Shown here: positions 33,859 to 42,839 of the stretch, piece by piece
How the letters are laid out: each line of letters opens with the position of its first letter
Position numbering within the stretch: the stretch's first letter is position 1
Assembly (NCBI GenBank): GCA_902781705.1
Contig: CACZKE010000018.1
Coordinates: 1 to 54,362, forward strand
DNA from: an uncultured Bacteroidia bacterium
GTDB taxonomy: Bacteria > Bacteroidota > Bacteroidia > Bacteroidales > UBA932
DNA: 54,362 nt
Reading direction: 5' to 3'
Program-made: the position numbers and the translations under genes
The notes under the pieces: model-generated
Databases searched by the model: none
Told to the model about the DNA's origin: nothing
What the model saw: the letters and a program-made list of their open reading frames with translations, nothing else

Positions 33859-36342
33859 ATGAAAAAACTGGCAGCCTTGTTTTTTCTCGCCTGCGTCCTT
33901 TCCATGAGTGCCCGCGCCCAAATCTTGCCCAGTGCCGATCCGAAAGCCGATTCGGTGGCCTTCGCCAAGGTCCGTGCCCGGATGGACTCCATCCGGCAGT
34001 ACCGTCCCACGGTGGGCCTCGTCCTGGCCGGCGGCGGCGCCCGCGGCCTGGCGCACCTGGGCGTCATCAAATACATGGAGGAACTGGGCATTCCGGTGGA
34101 CCTGGTCACGGGGACCAGCATGGGCGGCCTGGTGGGCGGCCTGTATGCGCTGGGGTACAGGCATGACCAGTTGGATTCGCTGGTGCGCGCCATCGAGTGG
34201 CCCGTCATGATGTCGGACGACATCCCGAACAAGTATATCGGCTACAAGCTCCGGAAATACCGCGACACGTATGTCGTCCGGATCCCGCATCATTATGACA
34301 ACGAGGACCTGGAGGACCGCCTGAAGAACGAGCGGATCGCCGACCGGATGGCCCAGGAGTCCGGGCACAGTTCGGCCGACATGCTGAACGAGTCCATCTC
34401 CCGGATGGGGATCGGCATGCCGGACGGGTATCTGTACGGCCTGAATGTGCGGAACACGCTCAGTTCCGTCAGTGTCGGTTACCAGGACAGCGTGAGTTTC
34501 GCCGACCTTCCCATCCCTTACGCCTGCGTCGCGACGGACCTGTATGCCCTGGCCCCGAAATACTGGACGTCGGGAAATATCCGGGACGCGCTACGCTCGA
34601 CGATGGCCATCCCGTTCTATTTCAGGGCGGTACGCCAGAATGGCGAAGTGCTGCTGGACGGCGGCATGCGGAACAACTTTCCCGTGGACATCGCCCGGGA
34701 GATGGGGGCCGACATCATCATCGGTTCGGACATGGCGATCCACCGGGAACTGAACGAGCTCAATTCGCCGGCGGATTTCCTCATGCAGACGATCACCCTG
34801 CTGGCCTCGGGGGCGAACGGCCCGGCTTTGAATATCCTGAATGAGAAGCTCAAGGACCGGGACGGCCTGGATGTCCACCACGAGCTGACCGGCTACACGA
34901 TGCTCTCCTTCGACGAAAAGAGCGTGGACGACATCATCAACCAGGGGTATCAGAATGCCCTGAAGCACAAGGAGGTGTTCGAGGCCATCGCCGCCAAGGT
35001 GGCCGGAAGGCCGGAGCCTGCGGTGGCCCGCCATCCCGCCGCCGTCAACATCGCCCTCCGGAAGGTCCGTGTCAAGGATGTCCGTTTCACGGGGATTACG
35101 GAGAATGAACGCAAGTATCTCCTCGGGCCCGGCGACTATCCGGCCGACGGCCTCTATGACCGGGACCTCATCGAGAAGATGCTGAATGATATCTACGGCA
35201 CCAATGCCTTCGAGTCCGTCACCTACCACATGGAGGGGAGCGAAGAGCCCTATACCCTGGTGTTCGAATGCCAGAAAGGCCAGACCAACGACTTCGGTCT
35301 CGGGCTTCGCGCCGATACCGACGAAACCGTGTCCGTCGCCCTGCATTACGGCCTGGGCACCCGGCGCCTGGCGGGCCCCCGCCTGTCGGCGGACCTTAAG
35401 CTGGGCACCAATCCTGCGCTCAAGGTGGAGGGAGTGTACAAGTTCCAGCACGGATTGCCCTCGGTCGGTGCCGCGGTCCGCTCCCGGTACATCAACACGA
35501 CCTCCGGGTATGCGCAAAGTACGGAGGAGCGGCTCCTGACTGCGGCGGCGGACGTCTTCCTGGAGGATTCCCGCCTGCGGAACGGAGCGATGCGGTTTGG
35601 CATTACGGCCGAGATGGATCCCTATGAGCGATATCTGGAGTATGGAGAGGAATGGCAGGGATGGGACTGGAAGAGTTACTGGCTGTCCGGATTCGCCCGA
35701 TTCACTTTCGACACCTTCGATGACGGATACTTCCCGACGAAGGGCGTCCGCCTGTCCTTGAAGGGACGTTATGTCTTCAAGGGATATACCATCGACCTGG
35801 ATCCGGACAACTATGAGGTCGTCGACAAAGATGCGACGACACCGGGTGGAAGGGTTCCCCGATATATAACTTCCATGGCCAGCGCCGAGGCCGCGTTCTC
35901 CTTAGGGCAGGGTTTCACGGTCCTTCCCAAGCTGTATGTCGGCTATTACCATCCTTTTATGGAAGAGACGGAGGGAACGTCGCCGTCTAATTTCCTGAAC
36001 CCCAAGCATATCGTTACCGTCGGCGGATTCATGCCGGACCGTTATACGGAAAACCAGATCCCCTTTTTCCTCTGGTCCGGCGGTTACCGGGAGACGATTC
36101 CCATCAGCATGCTGGCCCAGTTGGACCTGAGATACTGTTTCCTCCGCAAGAATTATGTGACGGCCAGGGCCGCCTGGCTGAACGATGCGTACAGTGGGAA
36201 GGAACTTTTCACGTCGCACCGGGCATTGGCTTTCGGGGTGGAATACTCCCGTCAGTCGATGGTCGGCCCGCTGCGGGTGGCGGCTTCCTGGGGGCCGGTC
36301 TTCGGGTTCTCCATGTACGCCGGCATCGGCTTTGACTTTTAA
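33859..36342 (+). CDS. Patatin-like phospholipase with Omp85-type barrel
   Basis: 827 residues with a signal peptide (LACVLSMSARAQ). The patatin domain (about 50-330) has the glycine-rich oxyanion loop GGGARGLAHLG, the nucleophile elbow GTSMGG (Ser87) and the catalytic Asp in DGGMRNNFPVD (Asp267). A POTRA-like segment (about 405-480, VRVKDVRFTGITENERKYLL) and a C-terminal 16-strand-type barrel of the surface-antigen family (GRYVFKGYTIDL, ending FGFSMYAGIGFDF) follow. This is the PlpD-like patatin-Omp85 plan, with the lipase presented or released through its own barrel. The substrate is membrane phospholipid or another acyl ester. It is first in an operon with an MscS channel 12 bases downstream. 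Confidence 0.9.
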   Translation: MKKLAALFFLACVLSMSARAQILPSADPKADSVAFAKVRARMDSIRQYRPTVGLVLAGGGARGLAHLGVIKYMEELGIPVDLVTGTSMGGLVGGLYALGYRHDQLDSLVRAIEWPVMMSDDIPNKYIGYKLRKYRDTYVVRIPHHYDNEDLEDRLKNERIADRMAQESGHSSADMLNESISRMGIGMPDGYLYGLNVRNTLSSVSVGYQDSVSFADLPIPYACVATDLYALAPKYWTSGNIRDALRSTMAIPFYFRAVRQNGEVLLDGGMRNNFPVDIAREMGADIIIGSDMAIHRELNELNSPADFLMQTITLLASGANGPALNILNEKLKDRDGLDVHHELTGYTMLSFDEKSVDDIINQGYQNALKHKEVFEAIAAKVAGRPEPAVARHPAAVNIALRKVRVKDVRFTGITENERKYLLGPGDYPADGLYDRDLIEKMLNDIYGTNAFESVTYHMEGSEEPYTLVFECQKGQTNDFGLGLRADTDETVSVALHYGLGTRRLAGPRLSADLKLGTNPALKVEGVYKFQHGLPSVGAAVRSRYINTTSGYAQSTEERLLTAAADVFLEDSRLRNGAMRFGITAEMDPYERYLEYGEEWQGWDWKSYWLSGFARFTFDTFDDGYFPTKGVRLSLKGRYVFKGYTIDLDPDNYEVVDKDATTPGGRVPRYITSMASAEAAFSLGQGFTVLPKLYVGYYHPFMEETEGTSPSNFLNPKHIVTVGGFMPDRYTENQIPFFLWSGGYRETIPISMLAQLDLRYCFLRKNYVTARAAWLNDAYSGKELFTSHRALAFGVEYSRQSMVGPLRVAASWGPVFGFSMYAGIGFDF

Positions 36343-36354
36343 CCGGATACGACG

Positions 36355-38907
36355 ATGAGACGATATCTCCTCTCCGGGATTCTCTTCCTTCTGGCGGCCG
36401 CCCTTCCGCTGGGTGCCCAGCAGGCCCGTACCGTCCTTCCCGAGAAGGATTCCCGGGAGACGCTCACGAACCTCCTTTCGGAACTGAAGACCTCTTACGC
36501 ATCGGCCCTGGCCTCCGATTCCCTGCTGGTGAAGGACAACCCGCACCGGGAAGAGCTCGCGGCGATGGTCCATGAGGTGGACGAGGTCACCATCATGCTG
36601 TACACCCAGCGGCCGGAGTTCTCCTTCGACATCGCGTTCGCCCTGGAGAACGTGACCCGGCTGTATGATACGTTCCACGACCGGGCGGACCTGTCGAACC
36701 AGTACCTGGGCGGGGCCCGGTCGGGTCTGCGCCGGTACCGGCTCCTGGAGGAGTCCCTCCGGGACATGTACCGGACCCATCCGGCGGATTCCGCCTTCCT
36801 GCCGCAGGGGGATTCGCTTCTGCGGGAACTGCCGACTTTCGTCCCGCTGGAAGAGGAAGATCCCGGGAAGAAAGCCCTGCTGGACAGTTGCCTCCGCTAT
36901 ACGGGGCTCCTGACGGGCCTGTACGGGGAATCCGTCATGACGGCCCTGCAGGACAGCGTCTATTATGCCGATACGGAACGCCGGCTCTCCCAGGCCCGGG
37001 ACTACGCCCTCGCGATGTATGCGGACAGCCAGAAGAACCGCTATATCGGCGGGAACGTGAACGCCGTCCAGGTCATCCGGAACTGGGACACGCTCATCCG
37101 GTATGTCGAGGACGACCTCCGCGTGCGCTACGGCTCCGAACCCGAGGACACGGACGGAGACATCTATCCTTTCTCCTGGAGCGGCAGCTACGTCATCCGG
37201 TATGCCATCGTCTCGCTGGTGACCCTGACCGTTTCCTGGCTGCTGGCCGCCCTGATTATCTTCCTGGTACTCAAATATCTGGTGAAGAAGGAGAAGGTCC
37301 GGGAGCACCGCTCCCTCCTGACGGCCATCCTCGCCATCGTCCTGTTCGCCGTGGGCATGTCCGTCGTGAAGACGGACTGGGACAATCCTTATTGGAAGAT
37401 GTCCTACCAGCTCCTGAGCCGGTTCGCCTGGCTCACCCTCGCCATCTTCGTCTCCCTGCTGATCCGCGTCCGGGGCGACCAGGCGAGGCCTTCCCGGAAC
37501 CTGTATCTGCCCACGCTCCTGCTGGCCTTCCTGTCCATCCTCATGCGGGCGATCTTCCTTCCGGCCAGCCTGGTCCCGCTCATCCTGCCGCCCTTCCTCG
37601 TGCTGTTCATCGTCTGGCAGACGACGGTGAACATCCACTACCGGACGCGGGTGAGCCGGGTGGACCTCCGGTACATGTGGGTGTCCGTGGGCGTCATGGC
37701 CCTGGTGTGCATCCTGTCCCTGCTGGGGTATTCGATGATCGGCGTGCTCATCCTCACGTTCTGGACCTTCCTGCTGGCGCTCCTGCACACGATCACCACG
37801 CTCTATTACCTGCTGATGCGGTACTACGACGACCGGGTTTCCCGGCGGAAGGCCCGGTTCCATACGGAGAATCCGAACCTCCCGCTGGACAGCGAGAACG
37901 CCTTCATCGAGGTGACCTGGCTGTATGACCTGCTCCGGATGGTCGTCGTCCCGGTCGCGGCCATCTATTCCTTCCAGGCGGGCATCACCCTGACGGCGCG
38001 GGCCTACCAGCTGACCCAGGCCGGCGACCAACTGCTCCGGGAGCCGTTCATCGAGCGCCTTCCCGCGCTGACGATTTCGAACATCCTCCTGGTGGGCTCG
38101 CTCTTTTTCGTGTTCCGGTTCGTGATCTATCTGGTGAAGGGCGTGTTCCGCATTTCCAGCCTGCGCCGGCTGGATGAGAAACGGGCTGCGGCGTCCGGCC
38201 CGCTCAAGGAGTCGGACGTGAACCTGAGCCTTCCGAACACGCTGATCACCCTGGCGGGCTGGCTGCTGTACCTGATGGCGGCGTTCTTTATCCTGCACAT
38301 CCCGACGACGACCATCGTGGCCATCATGACCGGTCTGTCGGCCGGTGTCGGTTTCGCCCTCAAGGACCTGATCAACAACTTCTTCTACGGAATCCAGCTC
38401 ATGGCCGGCCGGATCCGCGTCGGGGACAAGATTTCCTGCGACGGCATCCGGGGCACGGTGCGGCGGGTGAGCTACCAGACCACCCAGGTGGAGGAGGAGG
38501 ACGGCTCGGTCATCGCCTTCACCAACACGGAGCTCTTCTCCAAGAAGTTCAAGAACCTGAGCGCCGGCAAGAACTACGAACTGCTCAAGATCCCGGTTTC
38601 CGTCAGCTACGGCACGGACATCGAATTCACCCGGAAAGTCATCCTCGATGCCATGGCGCCCCTCCTGGTGAAGAACAAGGCCGGCCGGGACATCGTGGAC
38701 CCGGATTTCCCGATCGATGTCCGGTTCGACAGCTACGGCGACAGTTCCGTGAACCTCAACGTGGTCCTGTACACGGCCGTGGAGGTGCACTGGACCTTCC
38801 CGGCCCGGGCCAAGGAGCTGATTTACAAGGCCTTCTTCGAGAATGGCATCCATATTCCGTTCCCGCAGCGGGACGTGTACATCAAGACCCTGCCTGAAAA
38901 AGAATAG
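36355..38907 (+). CDS. Large MscS-family mechanosensitive channel
   Basis: 850 residues, in the size class of MscK/MscM-like channels rather than the 286-residue MscS. A signal peptide (LAAALPLGAQ) precedes a periplasmic helical domain to about residue 275. Roughly ten membrane helices follow between residues 278 and 680, and then the pore helix and beta domain (TTIVAIMTGLSAGVGFALKD, NNFFYGIQLMAGRIRVGDKI, about 650-720) with a cytoplasmic alpha/beta C-terminus. It releases solutes from the cell on osmotic downshift at the inner membrane. Its place between a phospholipase and a phosphatase has no obvious pathway meaning, and co-expression in envelope stress is one possibility. Confidence 0.88.
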   Translation: MRRYLLSGILFLLAAALPLGAQQARTVLPEKDSRETLTNLLSELKTSYASALASDSLLVKDNPHREELAAMVHEVDEVTIMLYTQRPEFSFDIAFALENVTRLYDTFHDRADLSNQYLGGARSGLRRYRLLEESLRDMYRTHPADSAFLPQGDSLLRELPTFVPLEEEDPGKKALLDSCLRYTGLLTGLYGESVMTALQDSVYYADTERRLSQARDYALAMYADSQKNRYIGGNVNAVQVIRNWDTLIRYVEDDLRVRYGSEPEDTDGDIYPFSWSGSYVIRYAIVSLVTLTVSWLLAALIIFLVLKYLVKKEKVREHRSLLTAILAIVLFAVGMSVVKTDWDNPYWKMSYQLLSRFAWLTLAIFVSLLIRVRGDQARPSRNLYLPTLLLAFLSILMRAIFLPASLVPLILPPFLVLFIVWQTTVNIHYRTRVSRVDLRYMWVSVGVMALVCILSLLGYSMIGVLILTFWTFLLALLHTITTLYYLLMRYYDDRVSRRKARFHTENPNLPLDSENAFIEVTWLYDLLRMVVVPVAAIYSFQAGITLTARAYQLTQAGDQLLREPFIERLPALTISNILLVGSLFFVFRFVIYLVKGVFRISSLRRLDEKRAAASGPLKESDVNLSLPNTLITLAGWLLYLMAAFFILHIPTTTIVAIMTGLSAGVGFALKDLINNFFYGIQLMAGRIRVGDKISCDGIRGTVRRVSYQTTQVEEEDGSVIAFTNTELFSKKFKNLSAGKNYELLKIPVSVSYGTDIEFTRKVILDAMAPLLVKNKAGRDIVDPDFPIDVRFDSYGDSSVNLNVVLYTAVEVHWTFPARAKELIYKAFFENGIHIPFPQRDVYIKTLPEKE

Positions 38908-38918
38908 CCGTTCCTGTC

Positions 38919-40214
38919 ATGAGAAACGTTTCGATACCGCTGCTGGCCGCCGTGCTCCTGGTCGCGGCCTGCAGTCCCAAGGTCTATCCCGCCCGCGAGG
39001 GGGAAAAGACGCCCGCCTTCATGCCCCGGCCGGCCGGTTTCGACGACCGGTACGCCCGGGAGGAGATGGTCATCCTGAGCCGTCACAACATCCGCTCCCC
39101 GATCAGCGGCCCCGGTTCCGTGGTGTCGCGGATCACCCCGCACGCCTGGTTCGACTGGTCGTCGGTCCCCGGCGAACTGTCGCTCCGCGGCGGTGCGCTG
39201 GAAGTGGAGATGGGCCAGTTCTTCCGGGAGTGGCTCATCGGGGAAGGGTTCATCGGCAAGAATGCCGTTCCGGAGGCGGGCAGCGTCCGGTTCTATGCCA
39301 ATTCCATCCAGCGGACCCTTGCCACGGCCCGGGCTTTCGCCGCCGGGATGTTCCCGATGGCCGATATCCCCGTGGAGCAGCACACCCCGCTCGGGACCAT
39401 GGACCCGGTGTTCAATCCGGTGATTACGAAGATTACCGACTCCTTCCTGGCAAAGGCCCATGCGGAGATCGAAGCGATGGGCGGCCTGGACGCTCCGGTG
39501 AAGGCCAATTACGCCCTGCTGGAGAAGGTCCTGGATATGCGCAAGGCCCCTGCGGCCGCGCACGACACGCTGTCTTTCAGCCAGTTCCCGTCCACCATCC
39601 GGTTCGAGGTAAACAAGGAACCCATCATGGGCGGCGGCCTGAAGATGGCCACCTCGGCTTCGGACGCCCTGACCCTCCAGTACTATGAGGAGCCAGATGC
39701 CGTGAAGGCCGGATTCGGGCACAAACTGTCTTTCGGGGACTGGACGGCGCTTTCCGGCGTCAAGGACTGGTACCAGGAAATGCTCTTCGGCGTCCCCTCG
39801 ATCGCCGTCAACACGTCGCATCCGCTGCTGAAAGAACTTCTTTCCGAGTTGCGTGTGCCGGGTCGCCGGTTCGCCTTCCTGTGCGGTCATGATTCCAACA
39901 TCGGCGGCATCCTCGCGGCGCTCCGGGCGGAACCGTACAGCGCCCCGCTGGCCATCGAGACGAAGACCCCCATCGGCGGAAAGATCGTCATCGAAAAGTT
40001 CCGGGGCTCCGACGGCCGGCTCTATGCCGACCTCTGGCTCGTCTATGCTTCCGCCGCCCAACTGCGCGGCCTCACCCTCCTGAGTCCTTCCTGCCCTCCG
40101 ATGGCCCTTCCCCTGCATCTGCGCGGCCTCGTCCCCAATGCCGACGGCCTGTACCTCCTCTCTGACCTGGAACAGCGCTTCGAAGAAGCCATCGCCGCCT
40201 ACGACCGCCTATGA
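38919..40214 (+). CDS. agp: Agp-like histidine acid phosphatase (glucose-1-phosphatase type)
   Basis: 431 residues. Lipoprotein signal (AAVLLVAAC, Cys18). The phosphate-binding motif reads SRHNIRSP (His56), with Asn where most relatives have Gly. The same substitution occurs in E. coli Agp. Further Agp-like segments are GALEVEMGQFFREWL, ANSIQRTLATARAF, GTMDPVFNPVIT, GHDSNIGG (proton donor His324-Asp325) and TPIGGKIV. The enzyme should dephosphorylate glucose-1-phosphate or related sugar phosphates, and possibly phytate, in the periplasm or at the cell surface. Its stop overlaps the start of the rhamnosidase (ATGA), so translation of the two is probably coupled. Confidence 0.85.
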   Translation: MRNVSIPLLAAVLLVAACSPKVYPAREGEKTPAFMPRPAGFDDRYAREEMVILSRHNIRSPISGPGSVVSRITPHAWFDWSSVPGELSLRGGALEVEMGQFFREWLIGEGFIGKNAVPEAGSVRFYANSIQRTLATARAFAAGMFPMADIPVEQHTPLGTMDPVFNPVITKITDSFLAKAHAEIEAMGGLDAPVKANYALLEKVLDMRKAPAAAHDTLSFSQFPSTIRFEVNKEPIMGGGLKMATSASDALTLQYYEEPDAVKAGFGHKLSFGDWTALSGVKDWYQEMLFGVPSIAVNTSHPLLKELLSELRVPGRRFAFLCGHDSNIGGILAALRAEPYSAPLAIETKTPIGGKIVIEKFRGSDGRLYADLWLVYASAAQLRGLTLLSPSCPPMALPLHLRGLVPNADGLYLLSDLEQRFEEAIAAYDRL

Positions 40215-42745
40215 CTATGAGAAGGTTACTGATTACGCTCATGACGCTGGCCGTCGCGGGATGCGCGGAAGCGGATTTCCTGACGGTCGGGACCCGGGTC
40301 GGTGCGCTTCCGGACTCGCTGTGGGCGGTGTCCGAGTGGATTTCCGCGGCTGATGCGCCGGTGCCCGAGGGGACGCTGGACGCCCCTGGCGGAGCCAGTT
40401 GGTTCTTCACGGAGGTCAGTAACGGAAAGCGGGTGGAAAGTGTCCGGTGGATGACCACGGGACTCGGCGTTTATGAACTGTATGTCAATGGCTTACGTGT
40501 TGGCGAGGAATTCCTCAAGCCGGGGTTCACACATGTGGAGAAGACCCGGCGGTCGTTCACCTACGACATCACGGAATACTATCGCAAGAAAGCCGGCGCG
40601 GACAATGAGCTGTCCGCCGCGGTCACGCCCGGCTGGTGGGCGGACCGGGTCGTGACGCCCGGGTGGTACGACCACATGGTCGGGGAAAGACCCGCCTTCC
40701 GCAGCGTCCTGGAAATCGTCTATACCGATGGGGACCGGAAAGTCCTGGGAACGGATACGGAGCACTGGACGGCCGCCGTGGGCGGATCCGTCACGCATGC
40801 CGGAATCTTTGACGGCGAGACCTATGACGCCTCCGTCAACCCGGAATACCCCGTCGGAGACGCCCGCAAGGCGCCCGTTGTCAACACCGAATTCTCCGGC
40901 GAAATCCTCCCCTCGGAAGGGGCCGAAGTGTACCTGCGCCGGGACCTCGCGCTGAAACCCGTCCGGGCCTATGTCTGGAAGGACGTGCAGGGTGCGGTCG
41001 ATGCGGAAAAGGAGGAGGATGTGGAACACGGAACCGTCGTGATCGACCGGGAATACCGGGACGGGGAAACCATCGTCCTGAAACCCGGCGAGACGCTCGT
41101 CGTGGACTTCGGGCAAAATGCGGCCGCGGTTCCTTATTTCAGGTTTAAAGCGGCTGAGGGAACGAAACTTACCTGTCTCCCCGGGGAAATGCTCAATGAC
41201 GGGAACGGCGCGGAGCGCCGGGGTATGGATGGGCCGGAAGGAAGCATCCACCGGCGCAATCTCCGCGACAAGTCCGGCAACTGGTTCCGGCTGGAATATA
41301 CCTTCGGCCGTCCGCCGGTCTGGACGGGCTTCCTGCCCCGGTTCACCTTCTTCGGCTACCGCTACATCTCCGTCACGGCCACGGCCGAAGTCCGGTTCAA
41401 GTCCATCGCCTCGATTCCGGTATCCTCCATCACCCGGGAGCAGGAAACCGGCACCCTCACCACCGGCGACGAATCGGTGAACCGGCTGGTTGCCAACGCC
41501 TGGTGGGGCCAGCTCTCGAACTACCTCTCCGTCCCCACGGACTGCCCGCAGCGGGATGAGCGCAACGGCTGGATGGCTGATACCCAAGTGTTTGCCGAGA
41601 CGGGAACCTTCTTCGCCCGCACCGATTCCTTCTTCCGCAAGTGGATGCGGGACGTGCGGGATTCGCAGAGCGGGTCCGGCTCCTTCCCGAGCGTATGCCC
41701 GCCCGGCTCGTTCGGCCGGAACGCCATGCGCCTGGGCTGGGCCGATGCCGGGATCATCGTCCCCTGGACCGTCTGGAAACAGTTCGGCGACCGGGTCATC
41801 GTGGACGAGAACTGGGACGCGATGGAGCGTTTCATGGACCTTGTCGCCAAGACCAAGTATGACCATGCCGCCCTGTCCGGCGAGAACGGCAACTCGCAGT
41901 ATGCCGACTGGCTCAGTTACGAGAGCGTCGCCGACGCGGACAAGGTGACCTACTGGAATTTCCTGTCCGCCTCCTACTGGGCCATCGACGCCGGCATGAT
42001 GCGGGACATGGCCCTCGCGACGGGCCGCGACGCCGGAAAATACGAGGCGATGCTGGCCGAAGCGAAAGACTACCTGAAAACGCAGTTCATGAATCCGGAC
42101 GGCACATTCAAGGTTGCCGCCCTCAATTCCATGCAGACGCCCATCCTGTTCGCCCTGAAAAACGGCCTGGTGGAAGGCGAGGCCCGGGAGACGATGCTCC
42201 GGAGTCTCCGGGAAAACTTTGCGGCCCACGGCGGCTGCCTCCAGACCGGCTTCCTTGGGACGTCCGTCCTGATGCAGACGCTCACCGACAACGGCCTTGC
42301 CGACATCGCCTGGGACCTCCTGTTCCAGCGGAAGAACCCCAGCTGGCTCTATTCCGTGGACAATGGCGCCACCACGATCTGGGAGCGCTGGAACAGCTAT
42401 ACCGTGGACGGCGGCATGGGCCCGAACGGGATGAACAGCTTCAACCATTACGCCTACGGCTGCGTGTGCCAATGGCTGTGGGAGACCGCGGCCGGCATCA
42501 ACGCCGACCCGGCGGACCCCGGTTTCAAGCACCTTATCCTGAAGCCGGTCCCTGACAAGCGCCTGGGGCATCTGGAGGCTTCCTTCCGGAGTGCGGCCGG
42601 CCTGATCGAGAGCCGCTGGAACTACGAAGGCGACACCTGGGTGTGGACTTTCACCATCCCGGAAGGAACGACCGCGACCGTCTTCCTGCCCGGAGAGGAC
42701 GGACCGGAGGATTATCCGGCCGGAACCTACACCGTCCGTCGTTAG
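40211..42745 (+). CDS. GH78 alpha-L-rhamnosidase-like enzyme
   Basis: 844 residues from the ATG that overlaps the Agp stop. A second ATG at 40217 gives a more typical signal (MRRLLITLMTLAVAGC) and may be the true start. Beta domains (LGVYELYVNGLRVGEEFLKP, carrying the GH78 carbohydrate-binding strand pattern) precede an (alpha/alpha)6 barrel with DCPQRDERNGWMAD (acidic residues Asp444, Asp449, Glu450) and TIWERWNSYT. A C-terminal beta domain closes the protein. It should remove terminal alpha-L-rhamnose from plant or microbial glycans in the periplasm. No other rhamnose gene lies in the window, so its pathway is not evident. The intergenic gap after it carries the promoter of the next operon. 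Confidence 0.88.
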   Translation: MTMRRLLITLMTLAVAGCAEADFLTVGTRVGALPDSLWAVSEWISAADAPVPEGTLDAPGGASWFFTEVSNGKRVESVRWMTTGLGVYELYVNGLRVGEEFLKPGFTHVEKTRRSFTYDITEYYRKKAGADNELSAAVTPGWWADRVVTPGWYDHMVGERPAFRSVLEIVYTDGDRKVLGTDTEHWTAAVGGSVTHAGIFDGETYDASVNPEYPVGDARKAPVVNTEFSGEILPSEGAEVYLRRDLALKPVRAYVWKDVQGAVDAEKEEDVEHGTVVIDREYRDGETIVLKPGETLVVDFGQNAAAVPYFRFKAAEGTKLTCLPGEMLNDGNGAERRGMDGPEGSIHRRNLRDKSGNWFRLEYTFGRPPVWTGFLPRFTFFGYRYISVTATAEVRFKSIASIPVSSITREQETGTLTTGDESVNRLVANAWWGQLSNYLSVPTDCPQRDERNGWMADTQVFAETGTFFARTDSFFRKWMRDVRDSQSGSGSFPSVCPPGSFGRNAMRLGWADAGIIVPWTVWKQFGDRVIVDENWDAMERFMDLVAKTKYDHAALSGENGNSQYADWLSYESVADADKVTYWNFLSASYWAIDAGMMRDMALATGRDAGKYEAMLAEAKDYLKTQFMNPDGTFKVAALNSMQTPILFALKNGLVEGEARETMLRSLRENFAAHGGCLQTGFLGTSVLMQTLTDNGLADIAWDLLFQRKNPSWLYSVDNGATTIWERWNSYTVDGGMGPNGMNSFNHYAYGCVCQWLWETAAGINADPADPGFKHLILKPVPDKRLGHLEASFRSAAGLIESRWNYEGDTWVWTFTIPEGTTATVFLPGEDGPEDYPAGTYTVRR

Positions 42746-42787
42746 CGATTGATAGACAAATCATTAGAAAACAGGCGCTAAAAATAG

Positions 42788-42818
42788 TTGCCCGTATTGT
42801 GAAAATTGAGTATCTTTG
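42788..42818 (+). promoter_or_regulatory. Promoter of the GH29-SusC/OmpA operon
   Basis: TATCTTTG (42811-42818) with a TTG -33 element at 42788-42790 and a 20-base spacer. The start codon of the fucosidase follows after 21 bases. This is the only clear promoter before the right edge, so it may drive the whole second PUL. Confidence 0.75.
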
Positions 42819-42839
42819 CCGCGCTAAATGCAGTAACCA

